The notes under the pieces were generated by a model. That model was not told the origin of the DNA and did no database searches. It saw only the letters and a program-made list of their open reading frames with translations. 19,388 nt of DNA from CAZADH01 sp964483805 (lineage in GTDB: Bacteria; Muiribacteriota; Ozemobacteria; Ozemobacterales; Ozemobacteraceae). This document shows positions 13,702 to 19,388 of this stretch, one piece after another (the stretch's first letter is position 1; every line of letters starts with the position of its first letter). The position numbers and the translations under genes are program-made. Where the stretch lies: NCBI GenBank assembly GCA_964483805.1, contig CAZADH010000097.1, forward strand, positions 1 through 19,388. The letters are read 5' to 3'.

Positions 13702-13952
13702 GCCGAGAAACGTCCGCGGATCCAGGTGCGGTGCTGCCACAAGTGGATCGCCATGACCGCGAGAAACACCAGGCCAAGCACAAAATGCACGTCGCCCCAA
13801 TCGTGGCGCGTCATGCCGAGCAGCATCTTGGGCAGACGCCCACCTTCGGCATGACCCGACCCGGGAGGTAAATACCAGTGCAATACGCCACCCGACGCTG
13901 CGAGAGCAAGCAGGAGAAGAGCACCGATGAGGTCGACGACGGCGATGCTCAC
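13698..13952 (-). CDS. DUF4405 small membrane protein, possible heme binder
   Basis: The 84-residue protein has two membrane helices (about 3-27 and 56-72) with His25, His50, His56, His70 and His74 near the helix ends. This is the DUF4405 pattern, which resembles a half cytochrome b and could hold heme between helices of a dimer. Its GTG start overlaps the Mrp stop (GTGA) and its stop overlaps the DUF89 ATG, so it is placed between two soluble proteins with strict coupling. It may link the cluster to the quinone pool or supply electrons, but this is inference. Confidence 0.75.
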   Translation of the reverse strand: MSIAVVDLIGALLLLALAASGGVLHWYLPPGSGHAEGGRLPKMLLGMTRHDWGDVHFVLGLVFLAVMAIHLWQHRTWIRGRFSA

Positions 13953-14875
13953 GCGGTCGGCTCCGGCGCCGCGGTCCCTGCTTCCTGCCACGATGCGGTC
14001 TTCAAGACCAGGTTGAGCAGCGGTTCAACGGCGGCGGTGAACGCTTTTGCGGCGGGGCGTTCGGCGTGCTTCTGCACGTACGGTACGCCCTGATCGCCGG
14101 TGACGACCATCTCGGGATCGATCGGCACGCGGCCGAGAAACGGCACACCCATCTCATCGGCGAGGCTTTCGCCGCCACCGGCATTGAAGATGTTGCTGAC
14201 CGTGTTGCAGTGTGGGCAGGCGAAGCCGCTCATGTTCTCGATGACGCCGAGCACCGGCAGTTCGAGGCGGTTGCAGAAGGTGATCGAGCGGCGCACATCG
14301 GCAACCGCGACGGTTTGCGGCGTGGTGACGATGATGGCGCCGTCGGCGCGCGGCACGCTCTGGACGATGCTGAGCGGTTCATCGCCGGTGCCGGGCGGAC
14401 AGTCGACCACCAACGCGTCGAGCGGGCCCCAGTTCACGTCGGCGAGCAACTGGCGAATGACATTGGCCTTCATCGGCCCACGCCAGATCACCGCCTCATC
14501 GGCGCCGCGGACGAGAAAACCGATCGACATTACTTTGACATTGGCCGTCAATACAACAGGTTCGATCGCCTGGCCGTCGCCGACGGCCCTTGTCTGGGCC
14601 AGTCCGAGCAGGGTCGGGATCGACGGCCCGTGAAAATCGATGTCAAGCAACCCGACGCGCAGGCCGTTCATGCCCAGGGTCAGGGCGAGATTGGCGGCGA
14701 CGGTGCTCTTGCCGACGCCGCCCTTGCCGGACAACACGAAGACGGTGTGCTTGATGCGACAGAGGTTTGCTTCGAGACGCTGCCGCTGGGCGTATTCCTC
14801 GGCCGATTCGTCCTGGTGTCGGGTCTTGGCGCTGCAAGAGGTGTCGGAACAGGTGCCGCAAGTGCTGGAACTCAT
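13949..14875 (-). CDS. Mrp/NBP35-family iron-sulfur carrier ATPase
   Basis: The 308-residue protein has the deviant Walker A SGKGGVGKST (49-58), FHGPSIP (81-87), VVDCPPGTGDEPLS (156-169) and the subunit-bridging FACPHC pair (Cys220, Cys223) that holds a [4Fe-4S] cluster between monomers. An N-terminal Cys-rich tip (Cys6, Cys9, Cys14) resembles the eukaryotic Nbp35-type extension and could hold a second cluster. Family members bind and transfer Fe-S clusters to apo-proteins using ATP. The start at 14875 is chosen for its AGGAG site; a TTG at 14899 is less likely. It follows FmdE after 45 bases and is joined to DUF4405 by GTGA. Confidence 0.93.
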   Translation of the reverse strand: MSSSTCGTCSDTSCSAKTRHQDESAEEYAQRQRLEANLCRIKHTVFVLSGKGGVGKSTVAANLALTLGMNGLRVGLLDIDFHGPSIPTLLGLAQTRAVGDGQAIEPVVLTANVKVMSIGFLVRGADEAVIWRGPMKANVIRQLLADVNWGPLDALVVDCPPGTGDEPLSIVQSVPRADGAIIVTTPQTVAVADVRRSITFCNRLELPVLGVIENMSGFACPHCNTVSNIFNAGGGESLADEMGVPFLGRVPIDPEMVVTGDQGVPYVQKHAERPAAKAFTAAVEPLLNLVLKTASWQEAGTAAPEPTA

Positions 14876-14906
14876 ACTGGGTGTGTCTCCTGTCAACAAT
14901 AAGTCA

Positions 14907-14921
14907 ATACCATGAAGGTAT
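14907..14921. promoter_or_regulatory. Palindrome before Mrp (ATACC-N5-GGTAT)
   Basis: This is a 15-base palindrome with perfect 5-base arms, touching the FmdE stop codon and 31 bases before the Mrp start. The outer ATAC-N7-GTAT matches the palindrome before the thioredoxin gene at 3778-3792. It may be an internal operator or a small mRNA hairpin. Confidence 0.35.
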
Positions 14922-15550
14922 CATGATTCACGGGGGTGCGGGGCCGGCATCGGCTCGAAGTAGACTTGTCGGGTCGCGCAACTGCGGCATTGGCCGGTGT
15001 CGTCCTGGTCAACCAGATACGACTCCCCGCACGTGGTGCAGACGTTGGCGGCCGCGAGCGGCTTCTTGCCGTAGTCGCGGACGCGCACCCATTGCGCTTC
15101 GAGGACCGCCCGTCCCACCTGCTTGAACTCGTGCATGACCTGCTCGCCGGAGCGCCGGCGGGCTGCCGGGTCATTCTGCAGCTCGGGTCCGCGCGTGCGA
15201 CTGAACCAGCGGTACAGCTCGGGGCTGGTCGCGGGGTCGATGAGTTCCTGGCGACAGGCCACCCGCACCCCGACGCCGGTGTCGCGGTCGTAGAGCGTGA
15301 GCGCATACCGTCCGAGGCCGTGAATGATGCGCAGATACCGGTTGCCCATGGTGCAGCCGGTCATGACCTGAATGACATCGGTGAGGCAGGCCTGCGTCTC
15401 ACACACGGCGTTGATCTTGCCCGGGACCGGCCCAAGGGTGTCGCGGGCGTAGTCGACCATGGCGACCCCGATGACGATTCCCGGGGCCGGTCGAGTGTGG
15501 AACGCGGCAATCTTGGCAACCATGGCGTCGAAGTCGGTTGGGGTCAACAT
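14921..15550 (-). CDS. FmdE-family protein with zinc ribbon
   Basis: The 209-residue protein has an FmdE domain followed by a C-terminal zinc ribbon. It shows FHTRPAPGIVIGVAM (17-31), which matches the FmdE opening FH-x3-PG; a Cys-rich INAVCETQACLTDVIQVMTGCTMGN (46-70) with Cys50, Cys55 and Cys66; and the ribbon CTTC...CRSC (Cys171, 174, 188, 191). FmdE was named as a subunit linked to molybdenum formylmethanofuran dehydrogenase, but homologues occur widely in non-methanogens, so a methane-pathway role should not be assumed. A molybdenum- or metal-cofactor role would suit the NifX-like and MinD neighbours. The ATG at 15550 has a GAGG site; longer readings upstream lack family similarity. Confidence 0.87.
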   Translation of the reverse strand: MLTPTDFDAMVAKIAAFHTRPAPGIVIGVAMVDYARDTLGPVPGKINAVCETQACLTDVIQVMTGCTMGNRYLRIIHGLGRYALTLYDRDTGVGVRVACRQELIDPATSPELYRWFSRTRGPELQNDPAARRRSGEQVMHEFKQVGRAVLEAQWVRVRDYGKKPLAAANVCTTCGESYLVDQDDTGQCRSCATRQVYFEPMPAPHPRES

Positions 15551-15608
15551 GGTGTCGTCATTGTCCTCGGGCGTTATTGGGGTGGCGGGGCGGCGGTTGC
15601 TCGTGCGC

Positions 15609-16010
15609 TCAGCGGTCGGAGGAATGCTTGTGCCCGTGGCCGCTGCCGTCGCACACGTGATCGGGGCCGTGCGAACAGGTGTTATCGCCTTCGGACAACT
15701 GCCCGGCCAGGTCACGTTTGACCAGCACCTCGGGGTCGAGCGACTCGACACCCATGATCACCCGTATGCCGCCCTCCTCGAGCAACTGGCGGGCGCGCAT
15801 GCCCATGCCGCCGACGATGGCGACGTTGGTCTTGTTGTCGACGAGAAAGCGGGGCAGAACCCCGGGTTCATGCGGCGGTACGGGTTTGCGGGTCATGCCC
15901 GTGATGATGCGCGAATGCGCATCGACGTCGATAAAGGCGATCTCTTCGCACTGGCCGAAGTGGCTGGATAGTTTTCCGCCGAGTAGAGGAATAGCATATC
16001 GGGTATTCAT
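15609..16010 (-). CDS. NifX/NifB-type dinitrogenase iron-molybdenum cofactor protein with His/Cys tail
   Basis: The 133-residue protein has a Nitro_FeMo-Co domain: YAIPLLGGKLSSHFGQCEEIAFIDVD (5-30) with the SHFG turn and Cys21, PPHEPGVLP (45-53), and VAIVGGMGMRARQLL (63-77). Related proteins carry iron-molybdenum or other mixed-metal clusters. No nifHDK genes are present, so this is not a nitrogenase gene. A tail from about 110 on (Cys112, His114, His118, Cys120, His125, His127, His129) is a likely metal-binding extension. AAGGAG precedes the ATG. It sits 29 bases after MinD-Fd 2 and 58 before FmdE. Confidence 0.9.
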   Translation of the reverse strand: MNTRYAIPLLGGKLSSHFGQCEEIAFIDVDAHSRIITGMTRKPVPPHEPGVLPRFLVDNKTNVAIVGGMGMRARQLLEEGGIRVIMGVESLDPEVLVKRDLAGQLSEGDNTCSHGPDHVCDGSGHGHKHSSDR

Positions 16011-16039
16011 GTTCGTGGTCTCCTTGTTTTGTCTACAGC

Positions 16040-16966
16040 TCAGGAATTTGTCGTGGCCTGGCTGGATGTGGGTTGCGGTTGCGGCAGGGCCAGAGCGGTG
16101 GTCACGGCGGCAAAGGCTGCGCGCCAGGGCGTGGCGGGCAGCGTCGTCACCGGGACGCCTTTACGGATCGCGGCCGGGACGACGGGGTCGAAGGGCAGTC
16201 TGCCGATCACCGGGATCTGTTCGGTTGCGGCCCACTGCTCGATCCGGTCGCTCGAGACCGGACTCAGATCGTGTTTGTTGATGACCAGTTGCATCGGGCG
16301 GTGAAAGTGGCGGCACAGGGCGGCCACCCGTTGCAGGTCAGAAAGTCCCGACGGCGTGGGCTCGGTAACTAACAAGACTTGTTGCGCACCGGTCAGCGTG
16401 GCGATGACCGGGCACCCGGAACCCGGCGGTCCGTCGGTGATCAGCAGCGGAGTGCCGGTCTCTTCGGCCCGGGCCCGCGCCTCTTTGCGCAGCAGGGCCA
16501 CGAGTTTGCCTGAGTTTTCGCCGCCCGGAGCGAGTGCGGCGTGATACAGTTCGCCCCAGGGCGTGCTGCTGTGGCGCCAGGTGCCACCCTCGCACGGGTG
16601 CATGGCGATCGCCCCGGCCGGACACACCTGGGCGCACAACCCGCACCCTTCGCAGAAGTCCTGGTCGATCTCCATGATCAGGCCGCCGTTGTCGTGTATT
16701 GTCGATGTATTGACTGCGTCGAAGCGGCACACGTCGGCACAGCGGCCGCAGGCCGTGCAGAGCGCCGGCTTGATCCGGGCCTTGTCGCGGCCCGCGAACG
16801 GGCCTTCCGCGAGTTTGCGGGCTTGCAGAACCAGTTCCAGGTTCGCACCGTCGACGTCGGTGTCGGTGAGGACCGCCCCTCGAAACCAAGCCGCCAGCGC
16901 TGCCGAGACGCTGGTCTTGCCGGTGCCGCCCTTGCCGCTGAGAATCACGAGTTCGTGGGGTTTCAC
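16040..16966 (-). CDS. MinD/ParA-type P-loop ATPase with two ferredoxin clusters (MinD-Fd 2)
   Basis: From a GTG start the protein has 308 residues. It has Walker A SGKGGTGKT (10-18), then an inserted two-cluster ferredoxin domain with complete motifs Cys70-73-76-80 and Cys105-108-111-115. DGPPGSGCP (178-186) and VTEPTPSG (200-207) follow. This family occurs as tandem pairs in anaerobes, including the orange-protein clusters of sulfate reducers, and probably uses ATP to load or move metal clusters. The GTG at 16966 overlaps the stop of MinD-Fd 1 (GTGA), so I prefer it to longer upstream readings, which lie inside the neighbour in another frame. It is followed by a NifX-like gene. Confidence 0.92.
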   Translation of the reverse strand: MKPHELVILSGKGGTGKTSVSAALAAWFRGAVLTDTDVDGANLELVLQARKLAEGPFAGRDKARIKPALCTACGRCADVCRFDAVNTSTIHDNGGLIMEIDQDFCEGCGLCAQVCPAGAIAMHPCEGGTWRHSSTPWGELYHAALAPGGENSGKLVALLRKEARARAEETGTPLLITDGPPGSGCPVIATLTGAQQVLLVTEPTPSGLSDLQRVAALCRHFHRPMQLVINKHDLSPVSSDRIEQWAATEQIPVIGRLPFDPVVPAAIRKGVPVTTLPATPWRAAFAAVTTALALPQPQPTSSQATTNS

Positions 16967-17871
16967 CAGGCGGCCTCCAGTTTCTTCTGCAGTGCGTGAA
17001 AGCGCGCCGTCCAGGCGCCGCCGAGCGTGCCCATGACCCGGCCCTGCGCGTACGCTTCGGCCACGGTGCGGTCGGCCGGCAGCCGGTCGAGGATCGCCAG
17101 CCCGCGCGCACGGCACAGGGTGTCGATGTCGTCATCCTGCCCGTCGGACCGATTGATGATCACGTCGCAAGGCAGGCGCAGATGGGTGGCTACCGCCGCC
17201 GCCAGTTCGAGGTCGTGGCGTCCGAACGGGGTGGGTTCGGTCACGAGCAGCAGATGATCGCTGGTGCGAATGGCGGCCACCATCGGGCAGGACGTGCCGG
17301 GAGGCGCGTCGACGATGGTGATGTCAGCCGCGTGCGCCGACGCCTGGGCGAAGAGCGCGCGGATCACGGCGGGGGTCAACACCTGCCCCACATGCAGGCG
17401 GCCCTGCCAGACATCGAGGTGGTCTGCCTGCCAGTGACGCAGCACACCGATCTCGCGCTGGCCGGCGGTGATTGCTTTGCCTGGACACAGCTCGAGACAG
17501 GCCCCGCAGCCGTGACACATGTCGGTGAACACCATGATGCCGTCGGCGACAGCGGCCAGGGCATTGAACGTGCAGACGTCGACACACCGCCCGTCGCCGC
17601 GGCAGCGACTCTTGTCGATGACCGGCACCATGGCAAACACCGGCGTTTCTTCGCCCTGGCCCATGTCGAGGAAGTGATGCACGTTGGGGCCCTCGACATC
17701 GGCATCGATCAGTTGCACGCGCCGCCCGGCGGCAAGAAATGCGTGCGCGAGACTGACCGCGACACTGGTCTTGCCGGTGCCGCCCTTGCCGCTGGCGATG
17801 GCCAGCCAGGGTCGGCCTCGTGGTGCGGCGTCGCGCGCCTGGGCCGAGGTTGTTGACGTGGATGACGACAT
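16963..17871 (-). CDS. MinD/ParA-type P-loop ATPase with ferredoxin domain (MinD-Fd 1)
   Basis: The 302-residue protein is a paralogue of its neighbour with the same order of parts: Walker A SGKGGTGKT (27-35), inserted ferredoxin domain (about 85-135), the DAPPGTSCP motif and VTEPTPFG. The second cluster motif is complete (Cys119-122-125-129). The first reads CRGDGRCVDVC, so the second ligand position is Asp93 instead of Cys, between Cys90, Cys96 and Cys100. This would give a [3Fe-4S] or Asp-ligated [4Fe-4S] cluster. The start is taken as ATG 17871, eight bases after the NifX-like stop. A TTG at 17883 overlapping that stop (TTGA) would add four residues. It probably forms a heterodimer with MinD-Fd 2 (inference). 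Confidence 0.92.
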   Translation of the reverse strand: MSSSTSTTSAQARDAAPRGRPWLAIASGKGGTGKTSVAVSLAHAFLAAGRRVQLIDADVEGPNVHHFLDMGQGEETPVFAMVPVIDKSRCRGDGRCVDVCTFNALAAVADGIMVFTDMCHGCGACLELCPGKAITAGQREIGVLRHWQADHLDVWQGRLHVGQVLTPAVIRALFAQASAHAADITIVDAPPGTSCPMVAAIRTSDHLLLVTEPTPFGRHDLELAAAVATHLRLPCDVIINRSDGQDDDIDTLCRARGLAILDRLPADRTVAEAYAQGRVMGTLGGAWTARFHALQKKLEAAW

Positions 17872-17879
17872 GGAGCGGC

Positions 17880-18236
17880 TCAACCCTGATGGGCGCGCCC
17901 TGGTTGGCCGATCTGGGGCAGGGTGCGCGCCTTGTAGGCCTGCAGGGCTTCACGGACCGTGCCGCCGGATGCCGAGAAGATCGGGATATTGGCGGCCTGG
18001 AAGACCTGGAACGCTTTCGGTCCACAGTCGCCGGACACGACCGCTTTGACCCCGGCTTTGATCAGCGTCTGCGCGGTTTGGATGCCGGCCCCGTGGCCGA
18101 TGTCGGCCGCGCCGGTCTCGAGGACGCGGAACGTGTCGTTGTCGCTGTCGATCAGCAGAAAGCGGGCGGCGCGACCGAGACGCAGATCGAGAGGGGCCTC
18201 GAGGGTATCGCCTTGCGCGGAAATAGCAATCAACAT
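17880..18236 (-). CDS. NifX/ORP-type dinitrogenase iron-molybdenum cofactor protein
   Basis: The 118-residue protein is a second Nitro_FeMo-Co domain of a different subtype: MLIAISAQGDTLEAPLDLRLGRAARFLLID (1-30) with the LDLRLGRA turn, DIGHGAGIQTAQTL (45-58), and VVSGDCGPKAFQVF (66-79) with Cys71. This form resembles the orange-protein/MTH1175-like group of small metal-cluster carriers. The ATG at 18236 is seven bases after the NifU-like stop, with the ribosome site (AAAGGCAAG) inside the end of that gene. Longer readings overlap NifU and show no domain. Its co-occurrence with the tandem ATPases suggests it is the cargo carrier they load. Confidence 0.9.
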   Translation of the reverse strand: MLIAISAQGDTLEAPLDLRLGRAARFLLIDSDNDTFRVLETGAADIGHGAGIQTAQTLIKAGVKAVVSGDCGPKAFQVFQAANIPIFSASGGTVREALQAYKARTLPQIGQPGRAHQG

Positions 18237-18243
18237 AATGTAT

Positions 18244-18852
18244 TTACTTGCCTTTCTTGGTCTGGCGTCGGGCTCTGGGGGCCGGCGCGGGTGTCTGGAC
18301 TGGCGTGAGGAGTGGGGGCTCGGTTTCCGACCGCGAAGGGGCTGGCGGTCGCGGCGTGCCCGGACCGGGTGCGCCGCACGACCCGTCGCAGCGATGCATG
18401 AGCTGATCGAGGCCGCCTGCCGCGACGAAGCGCTCGTAGTCGGCGTCATCGACGACCATGCCGGAGTTCTTCAGCAGTTTGCGCCACATCGCATCTTGCA
18501 CCGCCAGGTGCAGAGCGCGCACCGACAGGAGCGAACAATGTTCTTTGCCGGCAGGCAGTCCATCGAGCGCGCCGATGACCTGGCTGTCGGTGATGGCCAT
18601 CGCTTCTTCGATGGTGCGCCCGGTCGACATCTCGGCGAGGATGCTCGTCGTGGCTATCGCGGCCGGACACCCCTTGACCAGGTACCCGACAGCGGCAATG
18701 CGTTGGTGATCGGGGGTCAGCCGGATGTTCATTTCGAGGAAGTCGCCGCAGGAGGCATCGCCGATTTTTCCGACACCATCCCGGTCAGTAAGGCGGCCGA
18801 CGCAGCGCGGGTGTTGGAAGTGATCGAGGACGGCGTCAGAGTAACGGATCAT
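18244..18852 (-). CDS. NifU/IscU-type iron-sulfur scaffold with Pro-rich tail
   Basis: The 202-residue protein has a NifU_N domain (about 1-130) with all three cluster-binding cysteines: Cys35 in GDASCGD (with Asp37), Cys62 in VKGCPAAIATTS and Cys106 in KEHCSLLS. Such scaffolds accept iron and sulfide and pass clusters on. The chaperone-binding LPPVK of IscU is LPAGK here (99-103), suggesting it does not use HscA. After residue 140 come CDGSCG and a Pro/Arg/Thr-rich tail ending RRQTKKGK, which is atypical. No cysteine desulfurase gene is in view. The ATG at 18852 has AGGAG at the right distance. It lies 11 bases after FmdB. Confidence 0.91.
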   Translation of the reverse strand: MIRYSDAVLDHFQHPRCVGRLTDRDGVGKIGDASCGDFLEMNIRLTPDHQRIAAVGYLVKGCPAAIATTSILAEMSTGRTIEEAMAITDSQVIGALDGLPAGKEHCSLLSVRALHLAVQDAMWRKLLKNSGMVVDDADYERFVAAGGLDQLMHRCDGSCGAPGPGTPRPPAPSRSETEPPLLTPVQTPAPAPRARRQTKKGK

Positions 18853-18863
18853 CGGTGGCTCCT

Positions 18864-19148
18864 CTAGCGATCGGAATCCTTGCCGCACGAACCGCGGCTC
18901 TCACCGGGGGCGCAAAAGTCGGCACGGCCACAACAACCCACACCCTCGCGCTCGCGCCGACAGCCGCCGCTCGCGGTCGGACCGGTCTGCCCCGTCGCGC
19001 TGCGCACCACGAACCCGCCACCGCCGCCGATCAAGCGCCGACTGGTGCTGCCACAAGACGGGCAGGGTGGGGCGGTGGCGGCGTCGCGGTCCTGGACGGC
19101 TTCGAAACGATGATTGCAGGAAGAACAGGCAAAGTCATAGGTCGGCAT
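18864..19148 (-). CDS. FmdB-family zinc-ribbon protein with Cys-rich tail
   Basis: The 94-residue protein opens with the FmdB/CxxC_CXXC_SSSS signature MPTYDFACSSCNHRFEAVQ, with CSSC (8-11) and CPSC (29-32) forming a zinc ribbon. After the Gly-rich GGGGGF linker the tail holds five or six more cysteines (GGC, VGCCGRADFCAPG, GSCG), more than in typical members, and could bind another metal. FmdB proteins are regulators or accessory factors of unclear role. AAGGATG lies upstream of the ATG. It is the first gene of the ten-gene minus-strand run and is preceded by an A/T-rich palindrome. Confidence 0.87.
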   Translation of the reverse strand: MPTYDFACSSCNHRFEAVQDRDAATAPPCPSCGSTSRRLIGGGGGFVVRSATGQTGPTASGGCRREREGVGCCGRADFCAPGESRGSCGKDSDR

Positions 19149-19169
19149 CGGCGGACATCCTTACGTTGT

Positions 19170-19184
19170 CAATAATATTTATTG
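19170..19184 (-). promoter_or_regulatory. A/T-rich palindrome at the head of the ten-gene run
   Basis: CAATAA-TAT-TTATTG has perfect 6-base arms and stands in a 67-base gap between the PLP gene stop and the FmdB start. On the minus strand it includes TATTAT (19177-19172), one base from a consensus -10. A repressor on the palindrome would cover the promoter. The -35 region is poor. Confidence 0.4.
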
Positions 19185-19215
19185 CTGTTATGTTGTGCCC
19201 GGATTCTTGGGCGAT

Positions 19216-19388
19216 TCAGAGACCGGCCACTTTGCTGTGCCCATTGGCAAAATGCCGCTGGACCTCGTCGAGCGCGCCGATCAGGTCGTCGCGGAGATCC
19301 TGGTAATCTTCGCAACCGACGGAAAACCGCACGAGGCCGTCGGCGATACCGGCCGCGCCCAGGAAGGCGGCGCCCTTGTTCAGCGGGA
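19216..19388 (-). CDS. Cys/Met-metabolism PLP-dependent enzyme (3' end only)
   Basis: The last 57 codons of a gene cut by the window edge. The residues GIADGLVRFSVGCEDYQDLR followed by DDLIGALDEV match the C-terminus of the trans-sulfuration enzyme family (cystathionine gamma-synthase or gamma-lyase, O-acetylhomoserine sulfhydrylase, methionine gamma-lyase). There the Arg in LVRFSVG binds the substrate carboxylate. Which family member it is cannot be told from this part. The stop TGA is at 19216. It lies upstream of the FmdB gene in the same direction, 67 bases away, and could supply sulfur-amino-acid chemistry to the cluster. Confidence 0.85.
   Translation of the reverse strand, partial: PLNKGAAFLGAAGIADGLVRFSVGCEDYQDLRDDLIGALDEVQRHFANGHSKVAGL

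Noticed and set aside
13949..14899. TTG at 14899 as the Mrp start, and TTG at 12151 as the TDT transporter start
   Set aside because: In both cases an ATG with a well-placed ribosome site lies a few codons downstream and fits the family better.
14921..15550. FmdE and FmdB as evidence of methanogenesis or formylmethanofuran metabolism
   Set aside because: Both families occur in many bacteria without that pathway and no other pathway gene is present.
15609..16010. NifX-like genes as evidence of nitrogen fixation
   Set aside because: No nifH, nifD, nifK, nifE or nifN is present. The domain is widespread in non-fixing anaerobes as a general metal-cluster carrier.
16680..16720. A/T-rich TGTATTGTCGATGTATTGAC stretch as an internal promoter
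   Set aside because: It lies inside the coding sequence of MinD-Fd 2 between its two ferredoxin motifs (residues about 85-92), and no gene start follows within a sensible distance on either strand.
1..19388. CRISPR arrays, tRNA, rRNA, insertion sequences or prophage genes
   Set aside because: I saw no regularly spaced repeats, tRNA- or rRNA-like sequences, transposase or phage protein motifs in any frame.

Overview
The window is G+C-rich and densely coded. It reads as a chromosomal segment of an anaerobic Gram-negative bacterium: an outer-membrane TolC-type channel shows a double membrane, and most other genes belong to families typical of strict anaerobes (ferredoxin-bearing MinD ATPases, NifX/NifB-like cofactor proteins, Mrp/NBP35, FmdE, DUF5320, CoA-disulfide reductase with rhodanese, DUF364, DUF89). 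A sigma-54 promoter and this gene content would fit Desulfobacterota or a similar phylum, but the sequence alone does not settle the taxon. No rRNA, tRNA, CRISPR array, transposase or integrase was seen.

Layout. (1) 1-2700: a cluster of strong hairpins, a TolC-family gene on the minus strand, and a divergent, apparently leaderless HAD-phosphatase gene on the plus strand. (2) 2717-4423, minus: ankyrin-repeat protein, small CDMC thioredoxin, and a protein of unknown family. (3) 4424-6124: a 441-base regulatory region with a near-consensus sigma-54 promoter and two matching upstream palindromes, then DUF5320 and a 1-Cys peroxiredoxin (plus strand), closed by a good terminator. (4) 6258-12564, minus: CoA-binding protein, TDT/SLAC1-family transporter, DUF302, a second DUF5320 protein, radical SAM protein, CoA-disulfide reductase-rhodanese (broken by a one-base frameshift), DUF364 and a PNPOx-like flavin protein. 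(5) 12838-19148, minus: a tight ten-gene run FmdB, NifU/IscU-like, NifX-like, MinD-Fd 1, MinD-Fd 2, NifX-like, FmdE-like, Mrp, DUF4405, DUF89, several joined by ATGA/GTGA stop-start overlaps. (6) The right edge holds the 3' end of a Cys/Met-metabolism PLP enzyme gene.

Working interpretation (inference): region 5 looks like an assembly and delivery pathway for an unusual metal cluster. A scaffold (NifU-like), two cofactor carriers (NifX-like) and three P-loop ATPases of the MinD/Mrp type are encoded together, resembling the orange-protein (ORP) neighbourhoods of sulfate reducers. Regions 3 and 4 supply thiol/persulfide redox and peroxide defence. The most checkable new signals are: two identical 12-nt palindromic sites at exactly the same distance from two start codons (DUF302 and the CoA-binding gene); the sigma-54 promoter with paired upstream palindromes; and an Asp-for-Cys change in one ferredoxin motif of MinD-Fd 1.
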